Shown here one piece after another: positions 1-6,003 of a stretch of DNA of 7,930 nt. This DNA comes from Alphaproteobacteria bacterium. Lineage in GTDB: Bacteria; Pseudomonadota; Alphaproteobacteria; Sphingomonadales; Sphingomonadaceae. The stretch covers positions 1-7,930 of the forward strand of contig JAQGLH010000185.1 of NCBI GenBank assembly GCA_028293005.1. Direction: 5' to 3'. The notes beneath the pieces are model-generated. The model made no database searches. It saw nothing but the letters and a program-made list of their open reading frames with translations, and was not told where the DNA came from. Position 1 is the stretch's first letter; each line of letters opens with the position of its first letter. The position numbers and the translations under genes were made by a program.

Positions 1-96
1 AGCCTGCTGAGCCTGTTGGCCGCCGCGGCCGCAGCCGCCGAGCAGCAGCACAGCTGCCGCGCCGGCGGCGAGCATCCTCTTCGCTATAGCCTGCAT
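1..96 (-). CDS. Lipoprotein, N-terminal fragment (runs off left edge)
   Basis: An open frame starts at an ATG (minus strand, 96-94) and stays open to the left edge, giving 32 residues. The start is preceded by AAGGAGGATGAC, a near-perfect Shine-Dalgarno sequence at good spacing. The peptide begins MQAIAKRM, continues with an Ala/Leu/Val hydrophobic stretch (residues 9-19) and reaches the lipobox LLGGC with Cys22. That is a complete type II (lipoprotein) signal peptide. Gly at +2 would allow outer-membrane sorting under enterobacterial rules. The visible mature part is Gly/Gln-rich. The rest of the gene lies outside the window, so no function can be given. It is divergent from the lipoprotein gene at 246. 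The strong ribosome-binding site plus the lipobox make a real gene likely despite the short visible length. Confidence 0.72.
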   Translation of the reverse strand, partial: MQAIAKRMLAAGAAAVLLLGGCGRGGQQAQQA

Positions 97-245
97 GTCA
101 TCCTCCTTCTTCACGGCCTCCTCGCGCCGGCCATCGGCGGGTCGGGCCATCGTGCATTCTACTCTCTTTGCTCGCTTTTCGCAGCCGGAACGGCGCTGTC
201 CGGTGGCGCGTTGATTGCTCATTCACCGTTTCGAGGATCCGTGCC
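97..245. promoter_or_regulatory. Divergent intergenic region between two lipoprotein genes
   Basis: These 149 bases separate two divergently transcribed genes and must hold both leader regions. The minus-strand leader ends in the strong AAGGAGG site next to 96. On the minus strand, TAGAAT near 160 is a fair match to a -10 hexamer, but no good -35 box is visible, so no promoter is asserted. GGCCATCG occurs twice about 17 bases apart. No terminator-like hairpin with a U-tract is seen. Confidence 0.3.
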
Positions 246-836
246 ATGTTTACCAAGACCGTCGTTTCGAGACGTCCGGGGCCTAGACTCCTTGCGGGAG
301 CCTCGCTCGTTGCCGCGCTGATGCTGTCCGCCTGCGCCACGCCGACACCCTACCAGCCGCTCAACCGGGATTCGCAGGCGAGCGGCGGCTACAGCGAGCA
401 ACGGCTCGAGGAAAACCGCTTCCGCGTGATGTTCCGCGGCAATTCGCTCACTTCGCGCGAGCAGGTCGAGAATTACCTGCTGTTCCGCGCTGCCGAGCTG
501 ACCCTCCAGGCCGGCTATGACGGCTTCACGATGGTGACTCGCGCGACCGACCCGAGGACGCGGACGACCGTCAGTTCCTACGGCCCTTATGGCCCGGGTC
601 CGTGGGGCTATTGGGGTCCGTCCTGGCGCTATTACGGCGGCTTCGGCTGGCGCAACTGGGATCCATGGGGCCCCGGTCCTTTCTGGGCCGACGAGGTCGA
701 CGCCCGCACCGTGACCAGCTTCGAGGCAAGCGCCGAGATCGTCATGTTCCGCGGGCGGCGTGCGAACGATCCGCAAAGCTTCGACGCGCGGCAGGTGATC
801 GCCAATCTCGGGCCGCGGATCAGCTATCCGCGCTAG
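246..836 (+). CDS. CC0125/CC1285-family lipoprotein
   Basis: This encodes a 196-aa envelope lipoprotein of unknown biochemical role. The ATG at 246 is chosen over upstream in-frame codons because it begins a clean signal peptide: basic residues (R9, R10, R14), a hydrophobic core (16-27) and the lipobox LSAC with Cys30. A GAGG lies about ten bases upstream. The mature part has features I associate with the CC0125/CC1285 lipoprotein family of alphaproteobacteria: a YQP motif just after the Cys, then GYSE, an FRGN..T segment, and a VENYLLFRAAELTLQAGYDG helix. Residues about 113-153 form a Gly/Pro/Trp/Tyr-rich low-complexity stretch, followed by a final beta-like segment (TSFEASAEIVMF) that ends the family domain. 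The family match is from recognition of the pattern; no function is established. Confidence 0.85.
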   Translation: MFTKTVVSRRPGPRLLAGASLVAALMLSACATPTPYQPLNRDSQASGGYSEQRLEENRFRVMFRGNSLTSREQVENYLLFRAAELTLQAGYDGFTMVTRATDPRTRTTVSSYGPYGPGPWGYWGPSWRYYGGFGWRNWDPWGPGPFWADEVDARTVTSFEASAEIVMFRGRRANDPQSFDARQVIANLGPRISYPR

Positions 837-893
837 CGGCGCGGGCGGCGCTTCGTCCGTAGGGCGAGCGCGCGCAGGGCGGCGGCGGGGCTG

Positions 894-1133
894 ATGCCGT
901 CGACCGTCATCCGCGCGCTCGCTTATCGTCCCGAGCGGCGCGAGCTCGAAGTGCTGTTCACCACCGGCAGGCGCTACGTCTTCCACGATGTCCAGCCGGC
1001 GGTGGCCGAGGCGTTTCGCGCCGCCCGGATCAAGGGCCGCCACTTCAACGCTCATATCCGCGGCCGCTACGCGTTTGCCGAGGTCGAGCCGGAAGCAGAG
1101 GAGACCGGACTCGACCGGTCGTCGGCGCGTTAA
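894..1133 (+). CDS. KTSC domain-containing protein
   Basis: A 79-aa soluble protein that is almost entirely one KTSC domain (named after the C-terminal region of some lysyl-tRNA synthetases). The sequence shows the usual order: a Ser near the start (residue 3), the strand ALAYRPERRELEVLF, a Gly turn and RYVFHDV (about 26-33), a helix rich in Ala/Phe, and GRHFNAHIRGRYAF (about 48-61). The C-terminal tail is acidic and probably disordered. The domain is thought to bind nucleic acid or ligand, but its biochemical role is not settled. The ATG at 894 is the first in-frame start after the CC0125-family gene (57-bp gap), with a G-rich GGCGGGG upstream. It could be co-transcribed with that gene and with the microprotein gene that follows 34 bp downstream. 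Confidence 0.85.
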   Translation: MPSTVIRALAYRPERRELEVLFTTGRRYVFHDVQPAVAEAFRAARIKGRHFNAHIRGRYAFAEVEPEAEETGLDRSSAR

Positions 1134-1167
1134 TCGATCATAAGCCTTGCCCTGCTATCGGTCGGCG

Positions 1168-1374
1168 ATGCTTCCGTTCTTTCGCTATTCGTGGGTGTTC
1201 CGCAGCCGCTGGCTGGCGGTGGTCTGGGCGTTGGGCTTTTGCTGGTTCGCGCTCGATTTCAGCGGTTCGACGAGCAGCGACGACGGCAACAATGTCTCGG
1301 CGGAGCAGGCACAAGGCGCAGCGTTCACCAAATCCGACGTCGAGGCGGTGGCCGCCACGCTCAACTCGCTTTAG
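1168..1374 (+). CDS. Small single-pass membrane protein, hypothetical
   Basis: A 68-aa protein starting at ATG 1168 (MLPFFRYSW). An upstream in-frame TTG at 1147 would add seven residues but looks weaker. A hydrophobic, aromatic-rich segment (residues about 13-31, WLAVVWALGFCWFAL) is a likely single transmembrane helix. It is followed by a polar Ser/Asp/Asn-rich linker and a short C-terminal helix, KSDVEAVAATLNSL. A basic FR.SR before the helix suggests an N-in, C-out orientation. I do not recognise the family. It follows the KTSC gene by 34 bp on the same strand. Its last 14 bases overlap the last 14 bases of the convergent lipoprotein gene on the opposite strand. Codon use with high GC3 supports coding, but at this length the call remains tentative. 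Confidence 0.6.
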   Translation: MLPFFRYSWVFRSRWLAVVWALGFCWFALDFSGSTSSDDGNNVSAEQAQGAAFTKSDVEAVAATLNSL

Positions 1375-1780
1375 GAGCCGCCGCGTCCGGAGACGATCCC
1401 TTGCCGGGCGAAGCCGCGCATTCGGGCAGGCCCAATTGCTTCGCCTCGCTGCACGCGCGCACCTGGACGATCCCCGAGGGCGAAAGATAGACGGCCCATT
1501 CGCGGTTCGAGCAATGCGCCACCCACATCGCCATGCCCTGATAATCCTGCTGATAGGTGCTGCCCGAGATGCGCGGGCATTGCCCGGCATCGTCCTGCAC
1601 CGCGCGCTTCAGCGCGAGCATGCGATCGCGGTCGTTCAAGGCAAGCAATTTATCCTGAAACGGATTGGGCTTGACCCTTTTGGTGACCTTCTGCGGAGCG
1701 TCGCCGCCGCTGTCGCAGCCGCCCACCGCCAGTGCGCCCGCCGAAACGGCCACCGCGATGACGAAATTGCAGAGCCTCAC
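1361..1780 (-). CDS. Small cysteine-containing lipoprotein, hypothetical
   Basis: A 139-aa predicted lipoprotein. I prefer the GTG at 1780 because GGGGAG lies seven bases upstream, and it gives a compact signal peptide (MRLCNFVIAVAVSAG) ending in lipobox AVGGC with Cys22. The ATG at 1798 (six residues longer) is the alternative, though its AAGG abuts the start codon. The +2 residue is Asp, which in Escherichia coli marks inner-membrane retention; whether this holds in sphingomonads is uncertain. The mature protein has a KPNPFQDKL..LNDRDRMLALKRAVQDDAG helical part, then a C-terminal part with four more cysteines (GQCPR, AHCSN, RACSE, PECAA) and aromatic strands (EWAVYLSPSG), suggesting two disulfides. 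The tail is Pro/Ala/Ser-rich. Family not recognised. It is the last gene of the minus-strand cluster. Confidence 0.68.
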   Translation of the reverse strand: MRLCNFVIAVAVSAGALAVGGCDSGGDAPQKVTKRVKPNPFQDKLLALNDRDRMLALKRAVQDDAGQCPRISGSTYQQDYQGMAMWVAHCSNREWAVYLSPSGIVQVRACSEAKQLGLPECAASPGKGSSPDAAAPKAS

Positions 1781-1909
1781 CTTGATTCTCCCCGGCATCC
1801 TTGATGAATCCGTCCGCGACGGACGATAAAAGCAAGTGTCCGAACGGTCGAGAGCCGGCGCCGTGCCATCGAGCGGCCATGATCGCTCATCCCGTGTGAC
1901 GCTCGGAAA

Positions 1910-2497
1910 TCACTCGCTCGTGTAGATGCGCCAGCGGCGCTGCGCGGCGGTCGCGCCGGGGACGTCGTTCGCGCGGCGCAAGGTGACCGTGCCCGCCGAA
2001 CCGAAGCTGTCGCCATTCTTCTTGCGGCCGTAGAGCTGGACGGGGACCTCGACGTAGGACGATCCCGCTGCGGCCTGGACGCCTTTCGGCGCGCCGACGG
2101 TCGCGTGATATTCGGCATAATCGGCGAACTGGGCCGCGAATTCGGCGGCACTGCCCGCATCGTGATCCCAGCGCAGCCGCCGTGCCTGCTCATATTTGCC
2201 CTCCTCGACCAGCGCATAATAAGCCTGCAGGACGTTGGCGGCCGCCTGCGCGCTGCCGGCGCTGAACGGAGCTTCGGACAGCGTCTCGTTCGGGGCGTCG
2301 CGAACAGGCACCGAAACGGTGGCAAAATGTGAATCCGGCGCCGGATCGGCCGGCCGGGGCGGGACGGAGGCCGCGTCCGACGCTGCGGCGGCCGGCGGCT
2401 GCGCGCGCTGTTTCTCGCCCGCCGAACGCTGCTTCTCGGCCGCCCCGCAGCTTGCGGCCAGGCTCGCCAGCACGATGATCGGCATCATGGTCTTCAT
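1910..2497 (-). CDS. Lipoprotein or secreted protein, possible NTF2-like domain
   Basis: A 195-aa exported protein. Three clustered ATGs are possible (2512, 2503, 2497). The one at 2497 (MKTMMPIIV) has GGAG nine bases upstream and a normal signal-peptide charge pattern, so it is used here. The hydrophobic core ends in LAASC with Cys17; this lipobox has Ala at -3 and is less typical, so a plain secretion signal is possible. Residues about 20-65 are a Lys/Gln/Ala/Pro-rich linker. The C-terminal domain contains ANVLQAYYALVEEGKYEQA, WD and a FADYAEYHATVG segment, then strands ending in WRIYTSE. A helix with YY..L..GKYEQA followed by strands resembles NTF2/SnoaL-type folds, but this is only a resemblance. 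It sits 41 bp downstream of the DUF486 gene on the same strand. Confidence 0.68.
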   Translation of the reverse strand: MKTMMPIIVLASLAASCGAAEKQRSAGEKQRAQPPAAAASDAASVPPRPADPAPDSHFATVSVPVRDAPNETLSEAPFSAGSAQAAANVLQAYYALVEEGKYEQARRLRWDHDAGSAAEFAAQFADYAEYHATVGAPKGVQAAAGSSYVEVPVQLYGRKKNGDSFGSAGTVTLRRANDVPGATAAQRRWRIYTSE

Positions 2498-2538
2498 CGG
2501 CATAATCTCCATCGGGTCGCGCCTCGCTTGCTCGCGCG

Positions 2539-2874
2539 TCAACGGCCGACGAACATGAAGGCCACCGCCGCCATGATGCAGACGAACGCGGCAGCGTGGC
2601 GCCAACCGAGCGGCTCGCCCAGCACCCAGACCATGAACCCGCCGAATACCAGAAGCGCGATCGCTTCCTGCGTGATCTTGAGCTGGCCGGCGCTCCAGCC
2701 GCCGGCATAGCCGATGCGGTTCGCCGGCACCGCGAAACAATATTCGACCAGCGCGATCCCCCAGCTGATCAGGATCACGAGCAGGATCGGCTTCGCCATG
2801 CCGCCCTTCAAATGCCAGTACCAGGCGATCGTCATGAAGACGTTGGAGCACAAGAGGAGCAGGATCGTGGGCAT
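2539..2874 (-). CDS. DMT family protein (DUF486), small inner-membrane protein
   Basis: A 111-aa very hydrophobic protein with four predicted transmembrane helices. The whole length fits the DUF486 family, a half-size branch related to the drug/metabolite transporter superfamily: an N-terminal LLLLCSNVFMTIAWYWHL helix, ILISWGIALVEYCFAVPANR at the second helix, GYAGGWSAGQLKITQEAI as the conserved linker, then FGGFMVWVLGEPLGWRH and a final helix ending FMFVGR. The PANR and GQLK..QE motifs are the recognisable signature. Four-helix proteins of this superfamily usually act as dimers. No substrate is known. The ATG at 2874 is the natural start, with a GGAG ten bases upstream. It lies between a doubtful short ORF (6 bp upstream) and a lipoprotein gene (41 bp downstream) in the same direction, probably one transcript. 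Confidence 0.9.
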   Translation of the reverse strand: MPTILLLLCSNVFMTIAWYWHLKGGMAKPILLVILISWGIALVEYCFAVPANRIGYAGGWSAGQLKITQEAIALLVFGGFMVWVLGEPLGWRHAAAFVCIMAAVAFMFVGR

Positions 2875-2880
2875 GTGCCG

Positions 2881-3042
2881 CTAGCTCCGATGTTTCCGAT
2901 TGCGATTCCCGGTCGTGGCGATCCACGCCTTAGACTGCGCCATCCGCCCGGCGTCGAAGGCGGCCACGGCGGCAATATGGGCATCGGTCGTGGCATCGCG
3001 GGACATGAGAGGCTCGCCGCAGTGAATGTCGGGCGCGATCAT
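2881..3042 (-). CDS. Short hypothetical ORF, doubtful
   Basis: A 53-aa frame between the PilZ gene and the DUF486 gene. ATG 3042 has GAGG four bases upstream; an in-frame TTG at 3066 and an ATG at 3006 are other options. The product (beginning MIAPDIHCGEPLMSRD) has a short amphipathic stretch (DAHIAAVAAFDAGRMAQSKAW) and a basic C-terminus rich in Asn and Arg. No family is recognised and no membrane or signal segment is seen. In its favour are high-GC third positions, a plausible ribosome-binding site and a stop only six bases before the DUF486 start. Against it are its length and the ease with which long open frames arise by chance in DNA of this composition. If it is not a gene, 2875-3100 is a 226-bp spacer. 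Confidence 0.35.
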   Translation of the reverse strand: MIAPDIHCGEPLMSRDATTDAHIAAVAAFDAGRMAQSKAWIATTGNRNRKHRS

Positions 3043-3100
3043 TGCGCCTCGGCCGCCGCGCGGCAAGCGCCTCTCGATTTGCCGCGCTCAGCGCGCCGGA

Positions 3101-3457
3101 TCAGCCGGCGCGGCGCTCTTCCCCGATCGGCGCAAGCTGCTTCGGCGGGTTGGCGCGCCAGAATGTGCGCAGGTCGATCGAATCGGAAAAGCGGCCGCCG
3201 AAGCGGCCGCCGACGCTCCAGCGGATGCTGGCGAGCGACCAGCCGATGCCGGGCAGATAGAGCATCACGTCGCTGCCGATCGCCATGCCATGCTCGGCGT
3301 CGGCCATGAAGCCCCGTGCCGAGATGTTGCGGACATCGACCGCGATGTCCGGCTGGCCGGAAACGCGCAGCTGTGTGCTGAGGAGCAAGCGCACGCGATC
3401 AGGCTTCCTGACGTTGTAGCGGTCGACCCCAAGCTGGTGCGCCGTTTCGATGGTCAT
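3101..3457 (-). CDS. PilZ domain-containing protein
   Basis: A 118-aa stand-alone PilZ protein, the usual size for single-domain cyclic-di-GMP receptors. Both halves of the binding motif are present: RKPDR (R17-R21, the RxxxR switch) and NISARG (N44-G49, [D/N]xSxxG), 22 residues apart. The rest of the beta-barrel follows: a hydrophobic strand VMLYLPG, an IRWSVGGRFGGRF segment, and a C-terminal FW. Start ATG 3457 is chosen because GAGGGG precedes it at good spacing; an in-frame TTG at 3478 is less likely. In other bacteria such proteins transmit cyclic-di-GMP levels to motility, polysaccharide export or envelope targets. No diguanylate cyclase or target gene is adjacent, so its partner is unknown. 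GGRFGGRF is encoded by a perfect 12-bp tandem repeat (3190-3213). Confidence 0.88.
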   Translation of the reverse strand: MTIETAHQLGVDRYNVRKPDRVRLLLSTQLRVSGQPDIAVDVRNISARGFMADAEHGMAIGSDVMLYLPGIGWSLASIRWSVGGRFGGRFSDSIDLRTFWRANPPKQLAPIGEERRAG

Positions 3458-3688
3458 GAACAAAATCCCCTCGGGCAACGACCCCAGCTCTAGCCGCTGT
3501 TTGCGAAGAGAGGATGATTCGGGATGCCTAGCCGCGCGTTAACCGCGTTGCGGAAGTCTCGGCGTAAAACCCGGGCGAGGTGCGGTGTGCGCCGCTATCC
3601 CCGGCTATGATGAGCCGGTCCCCCCTGGTTCCCTTGTTTGCGGTGTCTCCCGAGCCGTCAGCTGGCTCCACCCGACCGGAAAAGCAGT
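3458..3688. other. 231-bp intergenic region between rarD end and PilZ gene start
   Basis: No credible gene is seen here. It should hold the 3' end of the RarD-type transcript and the leader of the PilZ gene, both on the minus strand. There is a perfect 6-bp stem, CCGGCT/AGCCGG, with a six-base loop at 3601-3618, and a 5-bp stem GAGCC/GGCTC around 3652-3668. Neither is followed by a U-tract on the minus strand, so they are not called as terminators. The strong GAGGGG ribosome-binding site of the PilZ gene is at the left end. A clear -35/-10 pair is not visible. Confidence 0.4.
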
Positions 3689-4606
3689 TCAGACTCTCGC
3701 TGCCGCGCGATCGCGCGCCGCCGCGCGGCCGCTCCTCGCGCTGTCGACCGCGAAGATCGCGAGCGCGGCCCAGATGAAGCCGAAGCAGATGAGGTGCGGA
3801 AGCGTCAGCTTCTCGCCGAACACGAACACCGCGATGAGGAACTGGAGCGACGGCGAGATATATTGGAGGAGGCCGATCGTCGTCAGCCGCAGCCGGCGTG
3901 CCGCGGCCCCGAAGAACAACATCGGCGTCGCCGTGATCACCCCGCCCAGGATCAGCAGGACGTCGGTGCTCGTCTCGCGGCCGAAGCCGCTCTGGCCCTG
4001 CTGCTGCAGCCACAGGACATAGGCCAAGGCGAAGGGGGAAAGCAGCAGCGTCTCGACGGCCAGGCCCTCGATCGCCTCGACCGGGATGATCTTGCGTATG
4101 TAGCCGTAGACCCCGAAGCTGATCGCGACCGAAAGGCTGATCCACAAATGCTGGATGGCACCCGCGCTGGTCGCGAGCACCAGCACGCCGATCGCACCCA
4201 GGGTGATCGCGACGATTTGTGGTTTGGTCAGCCGCTCGCGCAGCAGGACGACGCCGAGCAGCACGTTGACCAGCGGATTGAGATAATAGCCGAGGCTGCC
4301 GGCGAGCGCGTGCCCGTTCACCACCGCCCAGATGTAGACCAGCCAATTGATGGCGATCAGGACCGCGGTCACGCTCAGCGCCAGCATCAATTTTGGATTG
4401 AGCAGGATGGCCTTGAGCGACGCCCAGCGTTTCCACAAGGTCAGCAAGGCGGCGAGGAAGATCAGCGACCAGAGCAGGCGCTGCGCGACGATCTCGGTCG
4501 CGAAGACATGGCTGAGCGCCTTGAAGTAGAGCGGCAGCACGCCCCAGGAGAGGTAGGCACCAAGTCCGAAGAATAAGCCGGTGCGGGCCCGCGCATGTTC
4601 ATCCAT
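3689..4606 (-). CDS. rarD: EamA family transporter RarD
   Basis: A 305-aa inner-membrane permease of the drug/metabolite transporter superfamily, with about ten hydrophobic helices arranged as two EamA repeats. RarD-type signatures are visible: GLGAYLSWGVLPLYFKAL in the first helix, RLLWSL in the second, NWLVYIWAVVNGHALAGSLG and YYLNPLVNVLLG in the middle, SFGVYGYIRK at the second repeat, and GLLQYISPSLQFLIAVFVFGE near the end. The name derives from a chloramphenicol-resistance phenotype in Pseudomonas; the true substrate is not known for most members. The C-terminal 15-20 residues are a basic Arg/Ala tail with no conserved motif. ATG 4606 (MDEHAR) has AGG eight bases upstream; ATG 4612, two residues longer, is the alternative. 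It is divergent from the DUF4893-type lipoprotein gene. Confidence 0.9.
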   Translation of the reverse strand: MDEHARARTGLFFGLGAYLSWGVLPLYFKALSHVFATEIVAQRLLWSLIFLAALLTLWKRWASLKAILLNPKLMLALSVTAVLIAINWLVYIWAVVNGHALAGSLGYYLNPLVNVLLGVVLLRERLTKPQIVAITLGAIGVLVLATSAGAIQHLWISLSVAISFGVYGYIRKIIPVEAIEGLAVETLLLSPFALAYVLWLQQQGQSGFGRETSTDVLLILGGVITATPMLFFGAAARRLRLTTIGLLQYISPSLQFLIAVFVFGEKLTLPHLICFGFIWAALAIFAVDSARSGRAAARDRAAARV

Positions 4607-4805
4607 GATCATGGCCTAGCCGGGATGAGCGGGGCTGAACAGCCCGCGGCCACGGTCGGTGTCCGGCAAGCGCGCCGCGGTGCAGTTGGCTGCTGCAATG
4701 TCCTTCGCCGCGCGTGCCGACCATCTCGTCCTGCCAACGCCGCGTTAAGCTTGTGTCCGCCGGCTCGACCGCGTCAACACGATGGGGTTCGCAGGGGGGC
4801 TGCAG
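4607..4805. promoter_or_regulatory. Divergent intergenic region rarD / DUF4893 lipoprotein
   Basis: This 199-bp spacer carries the leaders of two divergent genes. On the plus side AGGGGGG stands six bases before the ATG at 4806. A GGGCT/AGCCC stem with a GAAC loop (4632-4645), extendable by two pairs across a bulge, lies in the rarD leader. CTTGTG near 4750 could be an alphaproteobacterial -35-like element, but no matching -10 is seen. No operator can be named. Confidence 0.3.
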
Positions 4806-5474
4806 ATGAGTGAGTTACGAAGCCGGGTCCGCGGGCTCTTTCCGCTGTTGTTGGCGCTTGGCGGCTGCGCCCCGGCGGTGGTCGAGACGAGACCGGCGGT
4901 TTCGGTCGAGCTGACCGCGGAGCCCGAATGGCATCAGGTCGCAAGCCCCGAGGACAGGGACAGGATCGCAAGGATCAACGATGCCTGGACGCAGGCGCTC
5001 GGCGAAGCGCGCGCCATGGGCTTTCGCCGTGCCGTCCTGGGCGAGGGCGAGCTGCTCGATCCCAAGGCGGCGCTGCCGCGGCCGGCGCCGTCGCCGGGCC
5101 CCTATCGCTGCCGGCTGGTCAGGCTCGGCACGCACGGCAGCAGCAAGGGGAGGGGCGCCAGCGCGTTCACGGCGTTCCAGCCGTTCTTCTGCTATGTCGA
5201 GGCCGACGGCCCGCTGCTGACGATCGTCAAGCAGACCGGATCGCAGCGGCCGGCCGGCTGGCTCTACCCCGACAGCGACGAGAAGAGGTTGATCTTCCTC
5301 GGCACGCTTGCGCTCGGCACCGAGCAGGCGCCGATGGCTTATGGCGAGCAGCACGATCGCGACATGGGCGGGGTAATCGAGCGGGTCGCGCCATTCCGCT
5401 ACCGGCTGGTGATCCCCTGGCCGCAGACCAACTCGAAGCTCGACGTATTCGAATTGATCCCCGTCACCGAATGA
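4806..5474 (+). CDS. DUF4893 domain-containing lipoprotein
   Basis: A 222-aa envelope lipoprotein. The ATG at 4806 is preferred over the one at 4782 because AGGGGGG lies six bases upstream and it begins a standard signal peptide (RSRVRG, then FPLLLAL) with lipobox LGGC and Cys21. The mature part has the pattern I associate with DUF4893: W..V.S.EDRDRI..INDAW near the N-terminus, a DPKAALP.P.P..G segment, PYRCRLVRLG, a FFCYVE strand, TGSQRPAGWLYPD, the FLGTLALG strand and RVAPFRYRLVIPWPQ followed by LDVFELIPV. Two cysteines in the mature domain (in YRCR and FFCY) could form a disulfide. The family is of unknown function and is frequent in sphingomonads as far as I recall. The assignment is by pattern recognition only. 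Confidence 0.75.
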   Translation: MSELRSRVRGLFPLLLALGGCAPAVVETRPAVSVELTAEPEWHQVASPEDRDRIARINDAWTQALGEARAMGFRRAVLGEGELLDPKAALPRPAPSPGPYRCRLVRLGTHGSSKGRGASAFTAFQPFFCYVEADGPLLTIVKQTGSQRPAGWLYPDSDEKRLIFLGTLALGTEQAPMAYGEQHDRDMGGVIERVAPFRYRLVIPWPQTNSKLDVFELIPVTE

Positions 5475-5560
5475 TCGGCATGATCGGCGCTGGTCGACTC
5501 GCCGGGCCGATTTGCGGGTGCCCTATTTTGCCTTTGGGCCGAATCGTCTAACCGGAACCC

Positions 5561-5944
5561 ATGGCGCTGGCCGAACCCGCGGAGGTGCGCGCGCATCTCG
5601 TCGCCGCCGCGCGCGCAGGCGCGGCGCTGACCTACGGCGCGCTGCTCGAGCAGCTCGGCTTTGCCTTTTCGCGGCCGAAGATGCGGCAGCTGTGCGCGAT
5701 CCTCACCCATGTCGACGAGGAGGCGCGCGCCCGCGGCGAGCCCGAGCTTGCCGTGCTGGTCGTGCGGCAGAGCGACGGCATCCCCGGCCAGGGCTGGTGG
5801 GTGGGCGGCGGCCCCCGCGGCCGCGGCTATCACGGGCCGTGGGAAGGCCCTGAAGCAGCGCGCTTCGTCGCCTCGGTCCAGGCGGAAGCTTTCGCCTTCT
5901 GGCAGTCCGAAATTGGGACAGTCGGGCGGCAGCGCCCCCGTTAA
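5561..5944 (+). CDS. Conserved-looking small soluble protein, unknown function
   Basis: A 127-aa cytoplasmic protein (no signal or membrane segment). Two blocks stand out: an N-terminal helical part, V..HLVAAARAGAALTYGALLEQLGF (9-34), and GEPELAVLVVRQSDGIPGQG followed by WW (59-80). The order TYG.L...LG, then a G.P.L..LVV....G.PG.G block, recalls a small module found in uncharacterised proteins, some linked to nucleases; the TYG.L..LG part also recalls the DNA-binding segment of alkyltransferase-like proteins. The second block lacks the alkyltransferase PCHR motif, so it is not an MGMT. The C-terminus is Gly-rich (GGGPRGRGYHGPWEGP), then an FVASVQAEAFAFW helix. I cannot assign a reaction. ATG 5561 has GGAA three bases beyond optimum. 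It lies 86 bp after the DUF4893 gene. Confidence 0.68.
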   Translation: MALAEPAEVRAHLVAAARAGAALTYGALLEQLGFAFSRPKMRQLCAILTHVDEEARARGEPELAVLVVRQSDGIPGQGWWVGGGPRGRGYHGPWEGPEAARFVASVQAEAFAFWQSEIGTVGRQRPR

Positions 5945-6003
5945 CCACTTACGCTCACGCATGAGCTTCAAAAGTCGGGCATAAAGCGGGCGAGGGAGCT
6001 TCT

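Noticed and set aside
219..1055. 278-codon minus-strand frame across the CC0125 and KTSC genes
   Set aside because: It covers two recognisable plus-strand genes, has an Arg/Ala/Pro-rich composition and no ribosome-binding site or known motif; a compositional shadow.
1809..1825. Inverted repeat TCCGTC-CGC-GACGGA upstream of the small lipoprotein gene
   Set aside because: A 6-bp stem with two alternative registers and no following U-tract; could be chance in DNA of this composition, so not called as a terminator or operator.
1910..2926. 338-codon minus-strand frame extending the lipoprotein gene upstream through DUF486
   Set aside because: The upstream part is antisense-frame noise over the DUF486 gene. 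The signal peptide at 2497 marks the true start.
3190..3213. Perfect 12-bp tandem repeat AGCGGCCGCCGA x2
   Set aside because: It encodes GGRFGGRF inside the PilZ barrel, where G.RFG..F is a normal family pattern, so it needs no repeat-expansion explanation.
3638..4576. 312-codon open frame on the plus strand, antisense to rarD
   Set aside because: It is rich in Arg, Asp, Gln and Glu with no domain pattern, and it mirrors the GC-rich codons of a clear RarD permease on the other strand.
5471..5488. Tandem ATGATCGGC repeat at the end of the DUF4893 gene
   Set aside because: Only two 9-bp copies spanning the stop codon; too short to suggest a mobile or attachment site.
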